Shown: positions 32,590-44,881 of the stretch, piece after piece | Position numbering within the stretch: the first letter of the stretch is position 1 | Layout of the letters: each line of letters opens with the position of its first letter | From: Cryptomeria japonica | Taxonomy: Eukaryota > Streptophyta > Pinopsida > Cupressales > Cupressaceae | Direction: 5' to 3' | Assembly: GCF_030272615.1 (NCBI RefSeq) | Contig: NC_081409.1 | Span: 649,050,468 to 649,114,467 of the forward strand | Length of the DNA: 64,000 bases | The notes under the pieces: generated by a model | Databases searched by the model: none | Seen by the model: the letters and a program-made list of their open reading frames with translations, nothing else | What the model was told of the DNA's origin: nothing | Translations under genes and position numbers: made by a program

Positions 32590-34977
32590 TGTTGGCACTA
32601 TGTTGTCATTGATGTCAACCGTTATGAGATGACCATCAGTAGAAGAGATTAATTAACAACACTGCTATGAAGGAGTACAGGATGTGATATCCTTGATATC
32701 ATCTTATGTTGCAAAACACTAGTAAGACAAGAAAGAGTGGCCAGTGGAGTCACCAGTACACAAGTTAATGCCTAACTTGTGTGATGAGATAGAGGAGTGT
32801 TTGAGTGGTCGTTTGTGATAGAGAGACATAATATTGCCTAAATCACATCAACACTAGAGGAGAAGAATGAACAAGTCACTGGTATGCTGTGAGGTTGTAG
32901 AACAATGAGACTCCCACTAGATGAAGTTGTAGTCTTCATGAGAAGAAATGACTGATAGTGAATGTTCTCACATCATATCAAATATACCTATTTAAAAAGA
33001 TGTTGCACAAATAGGGAAGCCACTTGAGTATATTGTGGGATGCAGAAGATAAGGTGTCACTCCACTAGTAAGTGGAGATTATCTCTTATTATGCATTGTG
33101 TGCATAAGTGTGAAGAGGTAAAGGCAAGTACTTGAAGGCTCACATTGGATCCACCGGTGAATTGAGGGAATGCCTTAAGTACATGAGATCAGGACCGACA
33201 GAGAAGGCATGTTGATATACCAGTTCAGAGGAAGTGATAAGTGTTTGTCACCTTGACAAACCAGTGGAGGAATAAACAAAATTGATTAGGGAAAAGGTAA
33301 GGCTAAGCAGATGTAACCAGAGATAGATTAACCTAATTAAAGATGGATTTTTGTGAAGGTTGATGACATGGTATCATCAAGAGTGGTAATCGGTATGTAA
33401 GTCCATTGCACATATACTTGATGGGAATGTGCGTGCATAGGTATGTCATGTCTGAAGACTAGTTTGAGGGTTACACCAAAAGATTAAGAAAGGTCATGAC
33501 AAGAAGGACAACTAGCAAGGTGTCATATGCCAATAGGGTTTTCTTATTGGTAGATGGAACCAGTTGTTTGAATGTTTGGTGGCTAGGCATGAACCGACAG
33601 AACAGTGTGATGAGGTGGATACCAACAATGATGCCAATAAAGGATAAAATGGCAAACGTGCATGAGATGGAAAACCTGCATCAGATAAAGATGAAATATA
33701 CATCGATGGGGTAGGTGTAGAGTTGATCGACTGTGATAAAATGTCCCACAAATTACAAGACATATTGTCAATTTTTATAGGGGTTTGTGACTTGAGGTCT
33801 GAAGGACAACTATGAGCCAGCTAAGAGTGATTGAGGAGATCAAGGAAATGAAAGAATCAACATGATGGATTGTGTGTGTTTTGACCAAGAGATCTGTTGT
33901 TAGGATAAAAAGTAGATCATGAGAGATGGAAGGCGTGATCCAAGAGGTACATAAATGATGGAGTTGTGTAGACAAGCTGTCTGAAAGATCAGATCAGACA
34001 AGATCTAATTGGATTTGGTTTTTCCTCGAGGGTGGTGAAGAAACCCTAACCACCTAATTTTTGAAATGGTCTTTTGGCAGGAAACTAGTCTATAAAGATG
34101 AAGGCAAAAGACATTATGACATGCTACAATAGTAGAAGAATGCAGTGCTATTGCAAAGTGTGATACTTCTGCAGGTAAGAGAAAATTAGTTGAGTGCTTT
34201 ATGAGCATCTTAGAAGTGAGTGAGAGTGAGGGAGAACTTAGTTGAAGCGTTCAATCGGTATGAGAGAAGAGTTTGTAGTGTTCATACCGACAGAGCAACA
34301 GAAGTGAAGGAGGCTACAGAGAAGGAAGACAAAGAACTGGCAAAGTGTTATACTAGTGAAGAGAAGAGAGTAAGGTAGAGATCCAACAGAGTAGAAGAAG
34401 AGAATAAGTATACCGATAGAGTTCATCAACAATTAAGTAGCAGTAGAGAAGTGAGTCAGTGTAGCAGAGAAGGTATCTCACCAATAGAGTAAGACATAAG
34501 ATAAGATTGCAAGATTCACTTGTAACAAGATAACTACTTATGTATTTGATGTTTATATTGTGAACACTGAGTTGTAGCTTGGTGCAGGGATTGGTTCTCC
34601 TTGGGTAGATGCCCTAAAGGTAGGGGTTGTAGCTCCTTTGGGTTGTAGCCCATAAATTAGGTAGGGGTTCTAGCTCCTTGGGTTGGTGCTCCTTGGGTTG
34701 GTGCCCTAAACTTTGTAACTATTTTTTCATTTTAAGGCTGGATTGGAGTAGTAGACTCCAGCAGCATTGCTCACCAAGGTTTTTCCCATCTTGAGTTTTC
34801 CTCGTATGTGCTAGTGTTATGTGATGTCCCTTGTGTGATTGTATTTGTGTTGGTCTCTCCACTAACCGGTCGATCTACATTGAGGTAGATCTATGCTCAT
34901 GTAGGATTAGTAAAAAAAATGATTTGAGAACCACTGATTCACCCTCTCCCCCTCTCAGTGGTGCATTGTGTCTAACA
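32590..34977 (+). repeat. 5' LTR of E
   Basis: It starts TGTTGGCACTATGTTGTC and ends TTGTGTCTAACA just before the PBS. At 2.4 kb it is the longest LTR among the Copia elements here. The second copy is absent, so the boundaries rest on the terminal motifs. No coding region is supported inside it. Confidence 0.8.
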
Positions 34978-34979
34978 AT

Positions 34980-34991
34980 TGGTATCAGAGC
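34980..34991 (+). promoter_or_regulatory. Primer binding site of E
   Basis: A perfect TGGTATCAGAGC stands two bases after the LTR. Confidence 0.93.
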
Positions 34992-35049
34992 ATAGGTTCC
35001 TAGTTAGATGAGCTTTCTCCAACTTGGGTAGATTTGGGCTTAAGGACAC

Positions 35050-36760
35050 AATGGTTTGTTTAGTGTCAATCTCTTCTCCTGTATTTGATGGTTCAAATTT
35101 TTCTATTTAGAGTTGTAGAATGGAATTTTTTTATCCTCTTTAGGGTTTGATGTATGGATGTCAATAGTTGATGGTCTCCCTAGAAAGTTTAGTCTCCTTA
35201 TTGGATTTGTAGAAGAAAGAAGAAACCAGTGCAATGAATAGGCCATGAAGGCTATATTCAGTGGACTCATAGGTGATGTCTCTTTATAGGTGAATAGGTG
35301 TAAAATAACAAAGAGCTTATGGGAAAGATTGGATAAGCTCTATGGAAATGAACCCTCAACTATAGAACCAACAATTGAAGGAAATATGAGAAATACCTCT
35401 CATATTTATCTAGATGATGAAGATAGATCTACTAGCAGTAGTAGTTGTGGTAAAGAAGGAACTCACCTCTTTGTGGTTCAAGAATCTAAAAGTGGCTAGG
35501 CAAACAGTTCCCCCCAACAAGATGTGTTGGGCAGTGATGATGATGAAGAGGAAGACATGGCAGATAGATCTAGCCATCAAGATCCTTTTGATAATGAATA
35601 AGAAGTAGAGGTTGACCTTGAAGGAGAGCTTGTAAATGCACTTGAAGAACTCAATAGAGTTAGAAGGGAATACAAGCTATTCAAGAATGTTGCCATAGTA
35701 GATCAGAACCGGTTATCAAAATGCCTTGAGGAATCTTAGAAAAGCCTCTTAGATTTGATGTCTCAAGTAGGAAACACCAAGGAGTGTTGGTGTGAAGATC
35801 TAGCATCTAGGCTAGAAATGAAGAATGAATAAAATCAAGAAATGAAGATTCTCTAAAATAACCTTGAGAAGTGTCAAGATGAGCTCAAGGTAAGAGTCCG
35901 ATTTGATGGCAGTAAAGATACCTTGGACAAGATACTGAAGAATCAAAACCATGCCAAGGATACTGAAGGTTCAGGAAGTGGTGCTAGTGAATGCTCCACC
36001 AACAAGGATGTCCCTCACAATGACATTATGTTTGCCTCCTCCAATGGAGAAAACAAAGGCCAAACCTTCTTAGTGAGAAATGCTCCCCAGAAGAAGATTG
36101 ATCTAGATACAACCGGTGAGGACTTGTAGCCAATAAATAATACAGGTGCTGCAAGAAGAAGGAACACTGAATATCCCAAAGGAAAGGGGAAGATGAGAGT
36201 AGAAAGCTTCACTAGAAGCAAGAAGATGAGGAAGTAGAAAAGAAGACCTCCTACCAGTAGAGGACAAAGAAATGCTATCACCCATAGGGGAAAGAAAATG
36301 TGCAAGAAGAGACCAGATGAAAGAGCTGCACAAAATGGACAACCAAGGATCCATTCTCAAAGAAGAAGAAATGAAGATGCAAAATCGGTAAGATCTCCTC
36401 ATGCATCTAAAAATAAATTTATAAGTCATATGCCATCATTCACCGGTTACTGTTTTGCATGTAATGCCTATGGCCATAGGGAAGAAGAATGTAGAAAGAG
36501 ATCTAGAAGGAATAATCTAGGATCTCATAGACAACATGCATATGAGAAAAATTGATCTAGGAATAGATACATGCATGTCCCTTCTCCCAGTTATGCAAAT
36601 GTTATTTGTCATGACTGTAATGGATCTACCCATAGAGAGTTTGAATGTAGGAAGAGGAACTTGTAGTCACATGGAGGCTGACAAAATGGCTATGCTCTGC
36701 AAAAAAGTGAAAATAGAGCATATGGAAGACATAGACCTGCATGGAACCAAAGGATAAATC
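35050..36760 (+). pseudogene. E Gag with coiled coil and CCHC knuckles
   Basis: It begins with a canonical Copia Gag opening (SPVFDGSNFS, then W..RMEFFL near 35075) and a KSLWERLDKLYG segment near 35310, followed by an acidic helix-rich stretch. Knuckles are CFACNAYGHREEEC near 36450 and CHDCNGSTHREFEC near 36605. Frameshifts and stops are frequent. Unlike A, C and D, E has the ordinary Gag N-terminal domain, which makes their ORF1 stand out. Confidence 0.75.
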
Positions 36761-37400
36761 TCTCTACTATATCAAGAGGTCCACTGCTTTCGGTTACCAA
36801 TCACAACAACATGACCAAGAGAAGATGGTCAAACCAGTATGCTAAAATATTTCCAAATCATAAAGTTGGGATGGATTTTGTGTGCTACTATAGCACTACT
36901 TCTGGCTATAATAAAGAATCAAGAAATGGAAGGAACCATCAGTAGAGGAAGGAAATATCTTCTCTCAAGCTTGAAAATGGGAAAAAGGATGAGACCAAGC
37001 AGGCATGGAGGAAAAAGACCATGGACTAGCACTATGCATCCAAGGCACATGTGATATCTCTTAAGGCCTAAAAGAGATGTAGGACCCTAGGGGGAGTAGC
37101 ATATTGAATTATTTATTCATCCCCCCCTTAGTGAAGAAGGAAACATGGAAGAACATATTGTTTCCAATGAAAAGGAAGGAAGTAATAAGTGTATGTAGAA
37201 GCTGCATTAACTACACACCTACTAAACAGTGTTGGATCACCACTGCATGCTTCAATGAGTAAAGGTTAACAATTAGTACCAGATGTTAACCGATATGTGT
37301 AGGATGTTACCAACATGTATGCTAATAGGTACTTGCAGGTTATGTAAGACAATGAAGTTGGAAGTTCATTGCATCAATCTCGATAGCATGGAAAGTGGAG
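36761..37400. other. Unresolved junction between E and D
   Basis: E-like reading fades after about 36840, and gggggagtagc at 37091 resembles a polypurine tract but no LTR follows it. D sequence on the - strand is recognisable again from about 37400. The true border and any deletion cannot be placed by eye. Confidence 0.4.
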
Positions 37401-40139
37401 TTCAAAATATATGCCTACCTTTTTCATGTATATATTTTCAAAGAGTTTTCTATAAAAATTAACTTCTCCTCAATCTTTTTCCTTTCTCTGACCATGATCT
37501 AATCAAAAGTGACTCTCTTAGCCAAAGTGAATTTTTCAAGTGCTAGCTGGTTAGAGATCTATTGTAATGATTGAAAATATTTAGAGATCTATTATGTTAT
37601 TATCTTAAGCTTGTCGGAAGGGTTTGCTTCATTCTTAATCTTTCATTCTGGGACCAATCTATGCAAAACAGTTATGGATTGATCTATAATCCCTTTGTCT
37701 GTGGTTCCCTCCATCAATTTCTGAGCAGCCATCATCATCAGCTCTGTGGGACTCATCTTTGTGATGTTTTTATTTTCCACTAGAGAAGTGTCAATTTTCA
37801 ATAATGATGTGTCAACAACTGGTTCACTACCAGATTCCCCTATTTTCTATGGTGATTTAACTTTTATTGCCTCCTCACTTGCACTAGTGGCTTTGCCACT
37901 TGGTGCAGTTTGTGCAACTATCAGTTCCTCTCTAGGAATAGTATCCTCAACTTGTACATTAGTATCCAGAGGAAAATTGTCCTCAATGTTAGTATCTTGT
38001 ACAATTTTCTCTACGTTAATTAGTGTCTCTGTATGAGTCTGTACATTTGTGTTAACCGATGGCTCAATTTCCACTATCTTGATATTCTTCAAAACTGAGG
38101 GTGGAGTACCCATAATTTCTTTACCTTTCCCTTCAACCTATGTATCTACAATATTAGTCTTTGTCTTCAGTGAAGTGAATAATCCTCTATGCTCTCCCAA
38201 AAATTTTATCCAACCCTTTTGTGTTTCCATTATAATCTCATTCATCCTTCCTAACATTAGGCTAGTTATTCTATGTTTGCTATTAAAAACCTTTCTGTCT
38301 GCAACCTCAATTGTCATCTCCATCTCATCTAGAGTTATAGAAACACATATAGCTAAAAGTTCTTGCATCTTAATGTGTTTATCTTCTTGCATTGTAGATG
38401 ACCTTCTATCATCTAACATGATGTATAGCTCTGTTGGTATTTGATTTTCTATTTCAATTAGTGCTTTCTTATAGATGTCTAAATATAGAAGAATTGCTTC
38501 CTCTACCTCTCTTTGTTCATCAACTTCTAATGTATCATAATAAGATTTAACATTTTTCAGCATCCCATCCTTAGTAATTTCATCTACAATTTTAGCACAG
38601 GACATAGTCACATTACCAGTATCTGGTATCAAATCAATGTCACTCTTCTTCCTCCTTCTGGTAGTACTAGATGCAGTTGACGGTGTAGCCTTGGGTTTCT
38701 GGTTCTATGCCAGTAATTTGATGGTAACCTTCCTAATTGGTTGTTTCTTTTCTTCCACTTTAGGTTCTTCCAATTTCTTCCTCACAACCCTTTTGAATGC
38801 TAATGGTGTCTCATCTTCAAGTTTAGAATCTGCAGTCATGGGTTCAATATGAACTGCCAGATCCTTCCTCTTTCTCCCTTTCTCTGGGACAACATTAATG
38901 AGTGCCTTAATATATTTAGAAACCTCTTGTACAAACTTGCTTGCCTTCTTGTTTTTCCCTCTTCTTCTAGTTGAACTCAATTTCAACCTCAAGAGTCTTT
39001 TGTTGTGTTGTTCCATAAGGTTTTTCTTCTTTATCTATCTTGGTATCAAGTAAAATTTTAAGATATGAATCAATAATTAATGTATCCACCTCATATCCCA
39101 TTTCCTCTATGCAAATCATCTAGGGCTTGACAGCCTCCATGAGAGTCACATCCTTCTTGACCATGAAACAAATGTCGATAGAGTATTTCTCTACTATTTG
39201 CTCAGGGATTCTTATTCTAGACCTCATAGATTTTTGAAAAGGCTTGAAGTAACCCCATACCTTATCATCTCTAACACTTACTAATGCAACAATTGATTGC
39301 TTAAGGTGTCTTCCTATCAGAATGTCAAAAGCCCATTATTTATTTCCAGTACTGAGGGTATCATTCAAAAAGTATAACATTAAGCATACTAATAGATTAG
39401 TGGCCTTCTTCTCACCTTTAATCTTTCCTAAATTGATAAATAACTCCTCAAGCATCCAGACATAAAGATCTAACTTGATATTTTCTCTCATCATTCTATA
39501 AGTGGCCAAAATACATGAACTAGAAACTAAATTCAATCAGTTAGACTGACTTACCTTGTAGCCTATGATCATGCTTCCAAATTTGATGTCGGTGTTAGTG
39601 ATAGTGCTCACCTTCATAGATCTCTTGTCTGATGTGGCACTGGTGATCTTCCTTACAAAGTCATTTGATACTTTCTTATCCAGATGTTACCCTATCGATG
39701 GCAAACTAGTAATTGATCGGATGGCTTCCTTAGTGATTTTATAGGGTCAATCCAGCCATATGAATTCCCCATGTACTCTAGTTAGTACATATATGACAAT
39801 TTCATCCTCGAACTCCAAAATATCCAGAATATCAATGAACCCTAGATCTTCGATGTGTTGATATGTTGGTTTGAATTTACCAGATTCTCCCATGAGTTCA
39901 TTCATATGCATCCCTTTGATCTCCAAAGTGCCTAAGTCCTCTATATGAAAATGAATATAGGCCCTAACATCTTCCACATAGACCACTCCCTCTAGGACAC
40001 GAGAAAATGCTCCAACCGAATCATCCTTGGTAGCCACATGTGCATACCATTTGAAAATTGGCCTTGGGAGGTCCTTAACTTCTACTACAGTTGGATTTGC
40101 AATGAAAATAGGAGTAAAAAGGTGATCCTAATTCCATGA
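37400..40139 (-). pseudogene. D ORF-X (unknown protein), decayed
   Basis: Clear landmarks shared with A include FIANPTVVEV, DDSVGAFS, VEDVRAYIHFHIEDLG, VLTRVHGEFIWLD, ITKEAIRSIT with SLPSIG, and ATSDKRSMKV. Later come FKRVVRKKLEEP, DEITKDGMLKNVKSYYDTLE and EEAILLYLDIYKKALIEIEN. The tail is helix-rich to about 37400. Stops and shifts are many (39744, 39690, 39540, 39336, 38705, 38113). A and D align over the whole length in the same order, which supports ORF-X as a genuine protein rather than chance reading. Confidence 0.7.
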
Positions 40140-40595
40140 TTCAAGAAAAATACCTTTAGAACGCTGCCGGTGAAAACCTCTGACAAAACCTTCCAGATGT
40201 CGGTGTGATCATTCACGAAGAAATCTGATCACCTTTGAATAGCTTCTGATTGTACTAAATCACTCTGAATTGCTCTGAAATCACTCTAAATTCTGGGTGA
40301 ATAATGATGAAGTGTAATCAACCTTTTATCCATTGAGAAAACCCTAATTTTATGTTGACATAGATGACTATCAGTGAATGATACCGGATCTCACTCTAAA
40401 CATATCAATGTCGAATAATCCTCTCCAATATTTGAAACATCTTCTAGAATCTCCTATAGGGGCATATGCATCATCTTCCATGAAATTTGCCTACCCCTAA
40501 GGCATCTGCCTTAGTTACCAGATGAGCTCATTGCTAGTGCAGGAGCAACCTCTTTTGTTGGATAGGTAACCAGGACATTCCCATCTGATGATTGC
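40140..40595. other. Spacer between ORF1 and ORF-X of D
   Basis: AT-rich sequence corresponding in place to the spacers in A and C. I see no feature in it apart from the ORF-X leader. Confidence 0.5.
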
Positions 40596-40598
40596 TCT

Positions 40599-41640
40599 TC
40601 AGTTGCTCTTCAGTCTTTCTAACCCATCTTTGAGTATGATCTTATCAGATTTCACTAACCTTCTCTTTGCCTTTATCATTTGTTCCTCCATTGCCAACCA
40701 GTGGATTTTTGCTTCTGCAGAACTTAGCAATATGTCCAACTTCATTACATGCATAACATGTAATATTGTTCTTTTGAATTGCCTTACTAAAACCAATAAA
40801 ATTGCTTGACCTACATTGATTAGCCATATGTCCAAATTTTCCACAAGTATAGCATTTTACATTCATTCTGCAATCTTCTATCATATGACCAATTTTATTG
40901 CATTTACAACATTTACCGAGAGCAGAATCAAGGTTTTGATTTTCTCTATTTCTACATTGCCTAGACATGTGACCAAATTTGTTAAAAACAAAACATTTAC
41001 CATTGAATTTATAAGCATTGAATTTCCTTACCGGTACTTTATGGTTTTTATCTTCATTAGCAGTACCGGAACTCTATCCTTGTTCAAATCCAAGTCCACT
41101 AGAATCTCCAATCTACCTATGTCTCTTCAGTAACTCATCAAGTTGTGCTGAGCTCTTGAATTTTTCTTTGTACTCACTTGCAACAGTTAAATCATCTCTT
41201 AGTATTGTCATTTGTCTCTCAAGCTCTTACTAATTGCTCTAGGATTGTACCAAATTTGACCTTAATATCTCATTTTCATGAGTCAACCTACCACATTCTT
41301 CAAATTTGTTCTTTAGGGATACAACATGATTTTATTCCTTTTTCTTTCTATCCTTAATATCCTTGGACAACCTCATAGTCATAGTTTGCATTTCATTCTT
41401 TATAACCATGTTCTCCTGACTCAATTTCTGACATTGTTCCTTAAGGGCATCTTCATCATCCCGATTTTGCAAAAATTCCTTCCTCCTAGCTTGAACATAT
41501 GATAGTCTCTCTTGTAGGACAAGAATAAATTCTTTAGTAGAATTCAACTCATCTTATAGCTTTAAGTTCTTCAATCTTTCAGCATCATAATATTCAAGTG
41601 CCATCTCAAGTTGTTTCTCCAAATCCATATTCAATGATTC
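40599..41640 (-). pseudogene. D ORF1: coiled coil plus four CCHC knuckles
   Basis: It begins soon after the PBS, around MDLEKQLEMALEYYDAERLK. A long coiled coil (ALKEQCQKLSQENMVIKNEM) follows, then CFVFNKFGHMSRQC (second Cys replaced), CCKCNKIGHMIEDC, CYTCGKFGHMANQC and CYACNEVGHIAKFC. Knuckle order and linkers match A, for example KAIQKNN between the third and fourth. Stops lie near 41557, 41330, 41230 and 41070. There is no capsid-type Gag domain. Confidence 0.78.
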
Positions 41641-41688
41641 TGATTTCAGGATCTTCCTCAAGCTATTAAGATTCCTCTGATGCACAAG

Positions 41689-42634
41689 GCTCTGATACCA
41701 ATAACATTGAGAAGGGGGGGGGGGAGTGAATCAGTGTTATACTAGAATAGAAGATTTTAGCCTTAACAAAACATACATACACCAACTGGTATACTGGTAT
41801 AAACACAATTGAAAGAAGTAATGCAACCAATAAGGAAAACACATAAATGAGAACCATAACACATAGATTTATACGTGGAAAACCTCAACGAGAAAAAACC
41901 ACATTGGGATTTGTGACCCATAATATCAATTCACTAGCCATATGAAGAGATATTACAATATATGATGGGTCTGCACTTGTAAGAAGGCTTACAACCTAGA
42001 GCACACTTCCCATCACAATAGGAGTCTCACTGACTACATAACAATCCAGACAAAATCCAAAGAAGTGTGAACTCCTCAATATAGAATCTCCTATTCCAGA
42101 ATACAATTCTGGTTTAAGCTCTGTCTATTCTGATTAAAACCCTAAACTGCAGTACCAGAATAGCCCTTACAATGAATTCCTCACATACATAGCCTCTCTA
42201 ATATATTTCTCATTACATTACATCCATATATCCATTCCACATGTCTATCCCTATTCCCTTATTCATGCAAAATGATCTAATCAATCTCCCCTATATACCC
42301 TATACAAATGTATGTCTTATGTCATCTTACAAGGATATATACAATATCATATTTATATGTGGCTCATATAACACAAATGAATAAGCATTTAAACAAGTTT
42401 CTGATGTTGGATCCAAGATGTGTCCGTCTCCAATACCAATGACCTTTACTATACCATGTTGGCCTGCATTGCCAGTGACCAAAGAAATCTTCTATCCTAG
42501 CGGTGTCGGTGTCGGTGCCAGTGTAGAGTCTGTGAAGTGCCCGTCGGTACACCATATGAAGCTAGAACTCAAAATAATTTTGTCATCAATGACAACATAA
42601 TGAAACATAACCAGTAGAGTGTCAATTTCCAACA
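41689..42634 (-). repeat. 5' LTR of D (41702-42634) with primer site (41689-41700)
   Basis: The + strand copy starts TAACATTGAGAAGG and ends AATTTCCAACA, so on the - strand it begins TGTTGGAAATTG. The adjacent PBS reads TGGTATCAGAGC on the - strand. A short run of cggtgt units lies near 42500. The matching fragment of the 3' copy is 32144-32589. Confidence 0.85.
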
Positions 42635-43230
42635 CAAGAGTGTTGGTGGTAAAGTGGAAGATGCCACAGTGGTTAGCAAGGTGTTGAGAACCCTTCTACT
42701 AGTCTATGCTATCTGAGTTGTAGCCATTCAAGAGCTAAAGTCAATTGATAGAACTAAGGTAACCCTTGACTCCATCAATAGTAAGCTTACTGCTTTTGAA
42801 TTAAATGGTTATGATGGTAGTGTTTAGGAGTCTGAATATGCATTTAGAGCTTCAATTTCTAACTCTTCTATGAGGAAAATTAGAGATGTCTATCACAGTT
42901 ATGAATCTAGATCCAGCAGAGAAGTTGATGATGAAGATAGTTTGGTTGAGCTTGAAGCATTGTTGGCCAAGAGGTTTCCCAGAGGTACTTGTAAGTACAA
43001 AGGTAAATTATCCTTGAAATGTTTTTCATGAAGCAATATTGGACACATTAAAGCTAACTGTCCTAATGGTGACAATGAGAACAAGCGTGAGAAGTTCAAG
43101 AAGAACAAAGGAAAAGGCAAAAGAGATTGTCTCATTGCAGTTGATGGTGGTATCACTGATGGGGAATCTAAGGGAGATGCTAATGAGGATATTGTTTTTG
43201 TAGCCATTAAAGAAGAGACATTTGATTAGA
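42635..43230 (+). pseudogene. F Gag, C-terminal part with CCHC knuckle
   Basis: It continues Gag after D: VGGKVEDATVVSKVLRTL, then LDSINSKLTAFELNG and SEYAFRASI. The knuckle near 43020 reads CFS-stop-SNIGHIKANC, a TGA replacing a Cys codon. In-frame stops also lie near 42716 and 42826. A Lys-rich tail follows (KFKKNKGKGKRD). Confidence 0.85.
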
Positions 43231-43244
43231 AAGCATTAGTTTCT

Positions 43245-43523
43245 CGCATGGATAATTTTGATGATTGGATCATTGATAGTGGTTGTTCACACCACATCAC
43301 CGGTGATCGAAACAAATTTCTTACCTTGAAGGAATTTGATGGAGGAGTTGTGAGATTTGGTAATGATTCACCCTGCATGGTAAAAGGTAAGGGAACTATT
43401 TCTCTTAATGGAAAGAGAAGTGTAGATGATATCTACTGGATTGAAGGATTAAAGCACAATCTTTTAAGTGCAGCCCAACTCAATGATAGAGGCTATCCAT
43501 TGGAATTTAAGAATAGAATGTGA
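43245..43523 (+). pseudogene. F protease
   Basis: DDWIIDSGCSHHITGDRNKF holds the aspartic protease DSG active site intact, and GLKHNLLSAAQL follows as in Copia polyproteins. The frame stops at a TGA at 43521 just before the integrase zinc domain. Confidence 0.9.
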
Positions 43524-43574
43524 GAAATCTATGGGAGAAAAGGTGAACTGATTGCAACCGGCAAGCAGACTAAA

Positions 43575-44469
43575 GGTAACTTGTTTCACCTGAATCCTAA
43601 AGTCAACAACTGTTTAATTGCTAAAGTAGATTATAGTTGGCTTTGGCATAGGATATTTTGTCATATAAATTTTGATAACATTGTCAAAGTGAGTAAGTTC
43701 AAGTCAGTGAGAGGTTTTCCTCAGTTGGACAAACCCGTTAATGTTATGTGTAAGGAATGTCAGTTGGGAAATATGGCATCCTCAAATTTAAGAGAAAATC
43801 TTTTTCAGCAAAACATCTGTTAGATTTGGTTCATACAGATCTTTGTGGACCAATAAGGATTAAAAGTATTCAAGATGACAAATATTTTATGATCTTCACT
43901 GATGATTGCTAAAGAATGATGTGGGTAATATTCTTGAAGGACAAAAAAAAGCATTTAGTAAGTTCAAGGCATTCGAGGCCTTAGCTGAAAAGGAAAGTAG
44001 TAAGAAGATAAAGTGTCTTAGGATTGATCAAGGTGGTGAATTCACTAGATATTGTGAAGAAAATGGTATCAAAAGGAAGCTTTCTACATCAAGGACACCA
44101 CAATAGAATGGTATTGTAGAGAGGAACAAACGCTCAATTGTTGAAGCTACTAGAATGATGTTGATACAAGAAGGTGTAGCAAAAACTTTCTGGAGAGAAG
44201 ATGTCAGCACAATTGTCTACACTATGAACCGGATATTGGTTAAAAAAGGTTGGGATAAAACTCCTTATGAATACTGGTATGGTAGATCATGTAATGTTAG
44301 TTATTTTAAGATATTTGGCAGTAAATTTTTTATTAAGAAAGGTGACTATGTTAGTAAGTTTGAGGCTAAAAGTCATGAAGGCATATTTCTTGGTTACTAC
44401 ACCAAGAGTAAGGCCTATAAATTTTACAACAATCAGACACAGAGAATTATTGAAAGTGTTGATGTTTGA
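43575..44469 (+). pseudogene. F integrase
   Basis: Zinc domain: LWHRIFCHINF with MCKECQLG (HHCC). The core has His-Thr-Asp-Leu-Cys-Gly-Pro near 43828, the Asp of RIDQGGEF near 44030, and the Glu of GIVERNKRS near 44113, so the DDE residues remain. TAG at 44104 replaces Gln in TPQQNG, and shifts occur near 43820 and 43905. The C-terminal part ends GIFLGYYTKSKAYKFYNN. Confidence 0.88.
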
Positions 44470-44881
44470 GTGGATGAGTATCCTGAAGTCTCGGGGGAAA
44501 CCAGTGTGGAGAAAAAGGATGAAGATCCTTGCATTCTATTTTTGGAACCAGAATTGGTGAAACCTAAAACTGGTAAAGAGAATGTTGTTGTACCAGTTCA
44601 ATCAAAACAAGTAAACTCAGAAGATGATGATAATGAAGAAGAAGAACCTAAAGACAATGATCATATTATTCTGAGGTATGTGAGACTCAATCATAATCCT
44701 CACCAGATTATTAGAGATAAGGATGTTGGAGTGTTAACCAGAAGAAGAATTAGAGAGAATGTTTTCATGATCTCCTCTATTGAGCCTATAACTTCTAAGG
44801 AAACATTTGGAGATGATCACTAGATCAAATCTATGGAGGAGGAGCTTCATCAAATTGAGAAGAACAACACATGGACCCTAG
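44470..44881 (+). pseudogene. F linker and start of RT, cut by G1
   Basis: An acidic linker (DDDNEEEEP) is followed by a VRLNHNPHQI-type segment. After TAG at 44821 the RT opening MEEELHQIEKNNTWTLV runs into the G1 insertion; the codon phase resumes after the TSD at 58011-58015 with Pro-Arg-Leu-Val-Asn. Confidence 0.88.

Larger units (their letters stand above)
32590..37140 (+). mobile_element. Element E: Copia (Sirevirus-like) element, 5' part only
   Basis: It has a 2388-bp 5' LTR, a PBS and a Gag region with coiled coil and knuckles, then decays near 37140. Integrase, RT and the second LTR are missing. The right border against D is not clear. The left flank acctt (32585-32589) is the expected TSD position, but no partner was found. 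Confidence 0.7.
32144..42634 (-). mobile_element. Element D: pol-less ORF1/ORF-X element, close relative of A, inserted in F Gag
   Basis: The 5' LTR on the - strand is 41702-42634, with the PBS at 41689-41700. ORF1 and ORF-X follow, and a fragment of the 3' LTR lies at 32144-32589. The F Gag frame stops at 32143 and resumes at 42635. A TSD is not recognisable. The LTR inner end reads CAATGTTA on the - strand instead of the usual CA. Element E is inserted in its 3' LTR, and part of D next to E seems deleted. No pol motif lies between ORF1 and the end of ORF-X. Confidence 0.82.

Noticed and set aside
34978-34991. tRNA genes at the TGGTATCAGAGC sites
   Set aside because: They are 12-base primer sites next to LTRs, with no cloverleaf sequence.
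32138-42639. A TSD for element D
   Set aside because: Candidate flanks (accaa and caaga) do not match; only the resumed Gag frame of F supports the borders.
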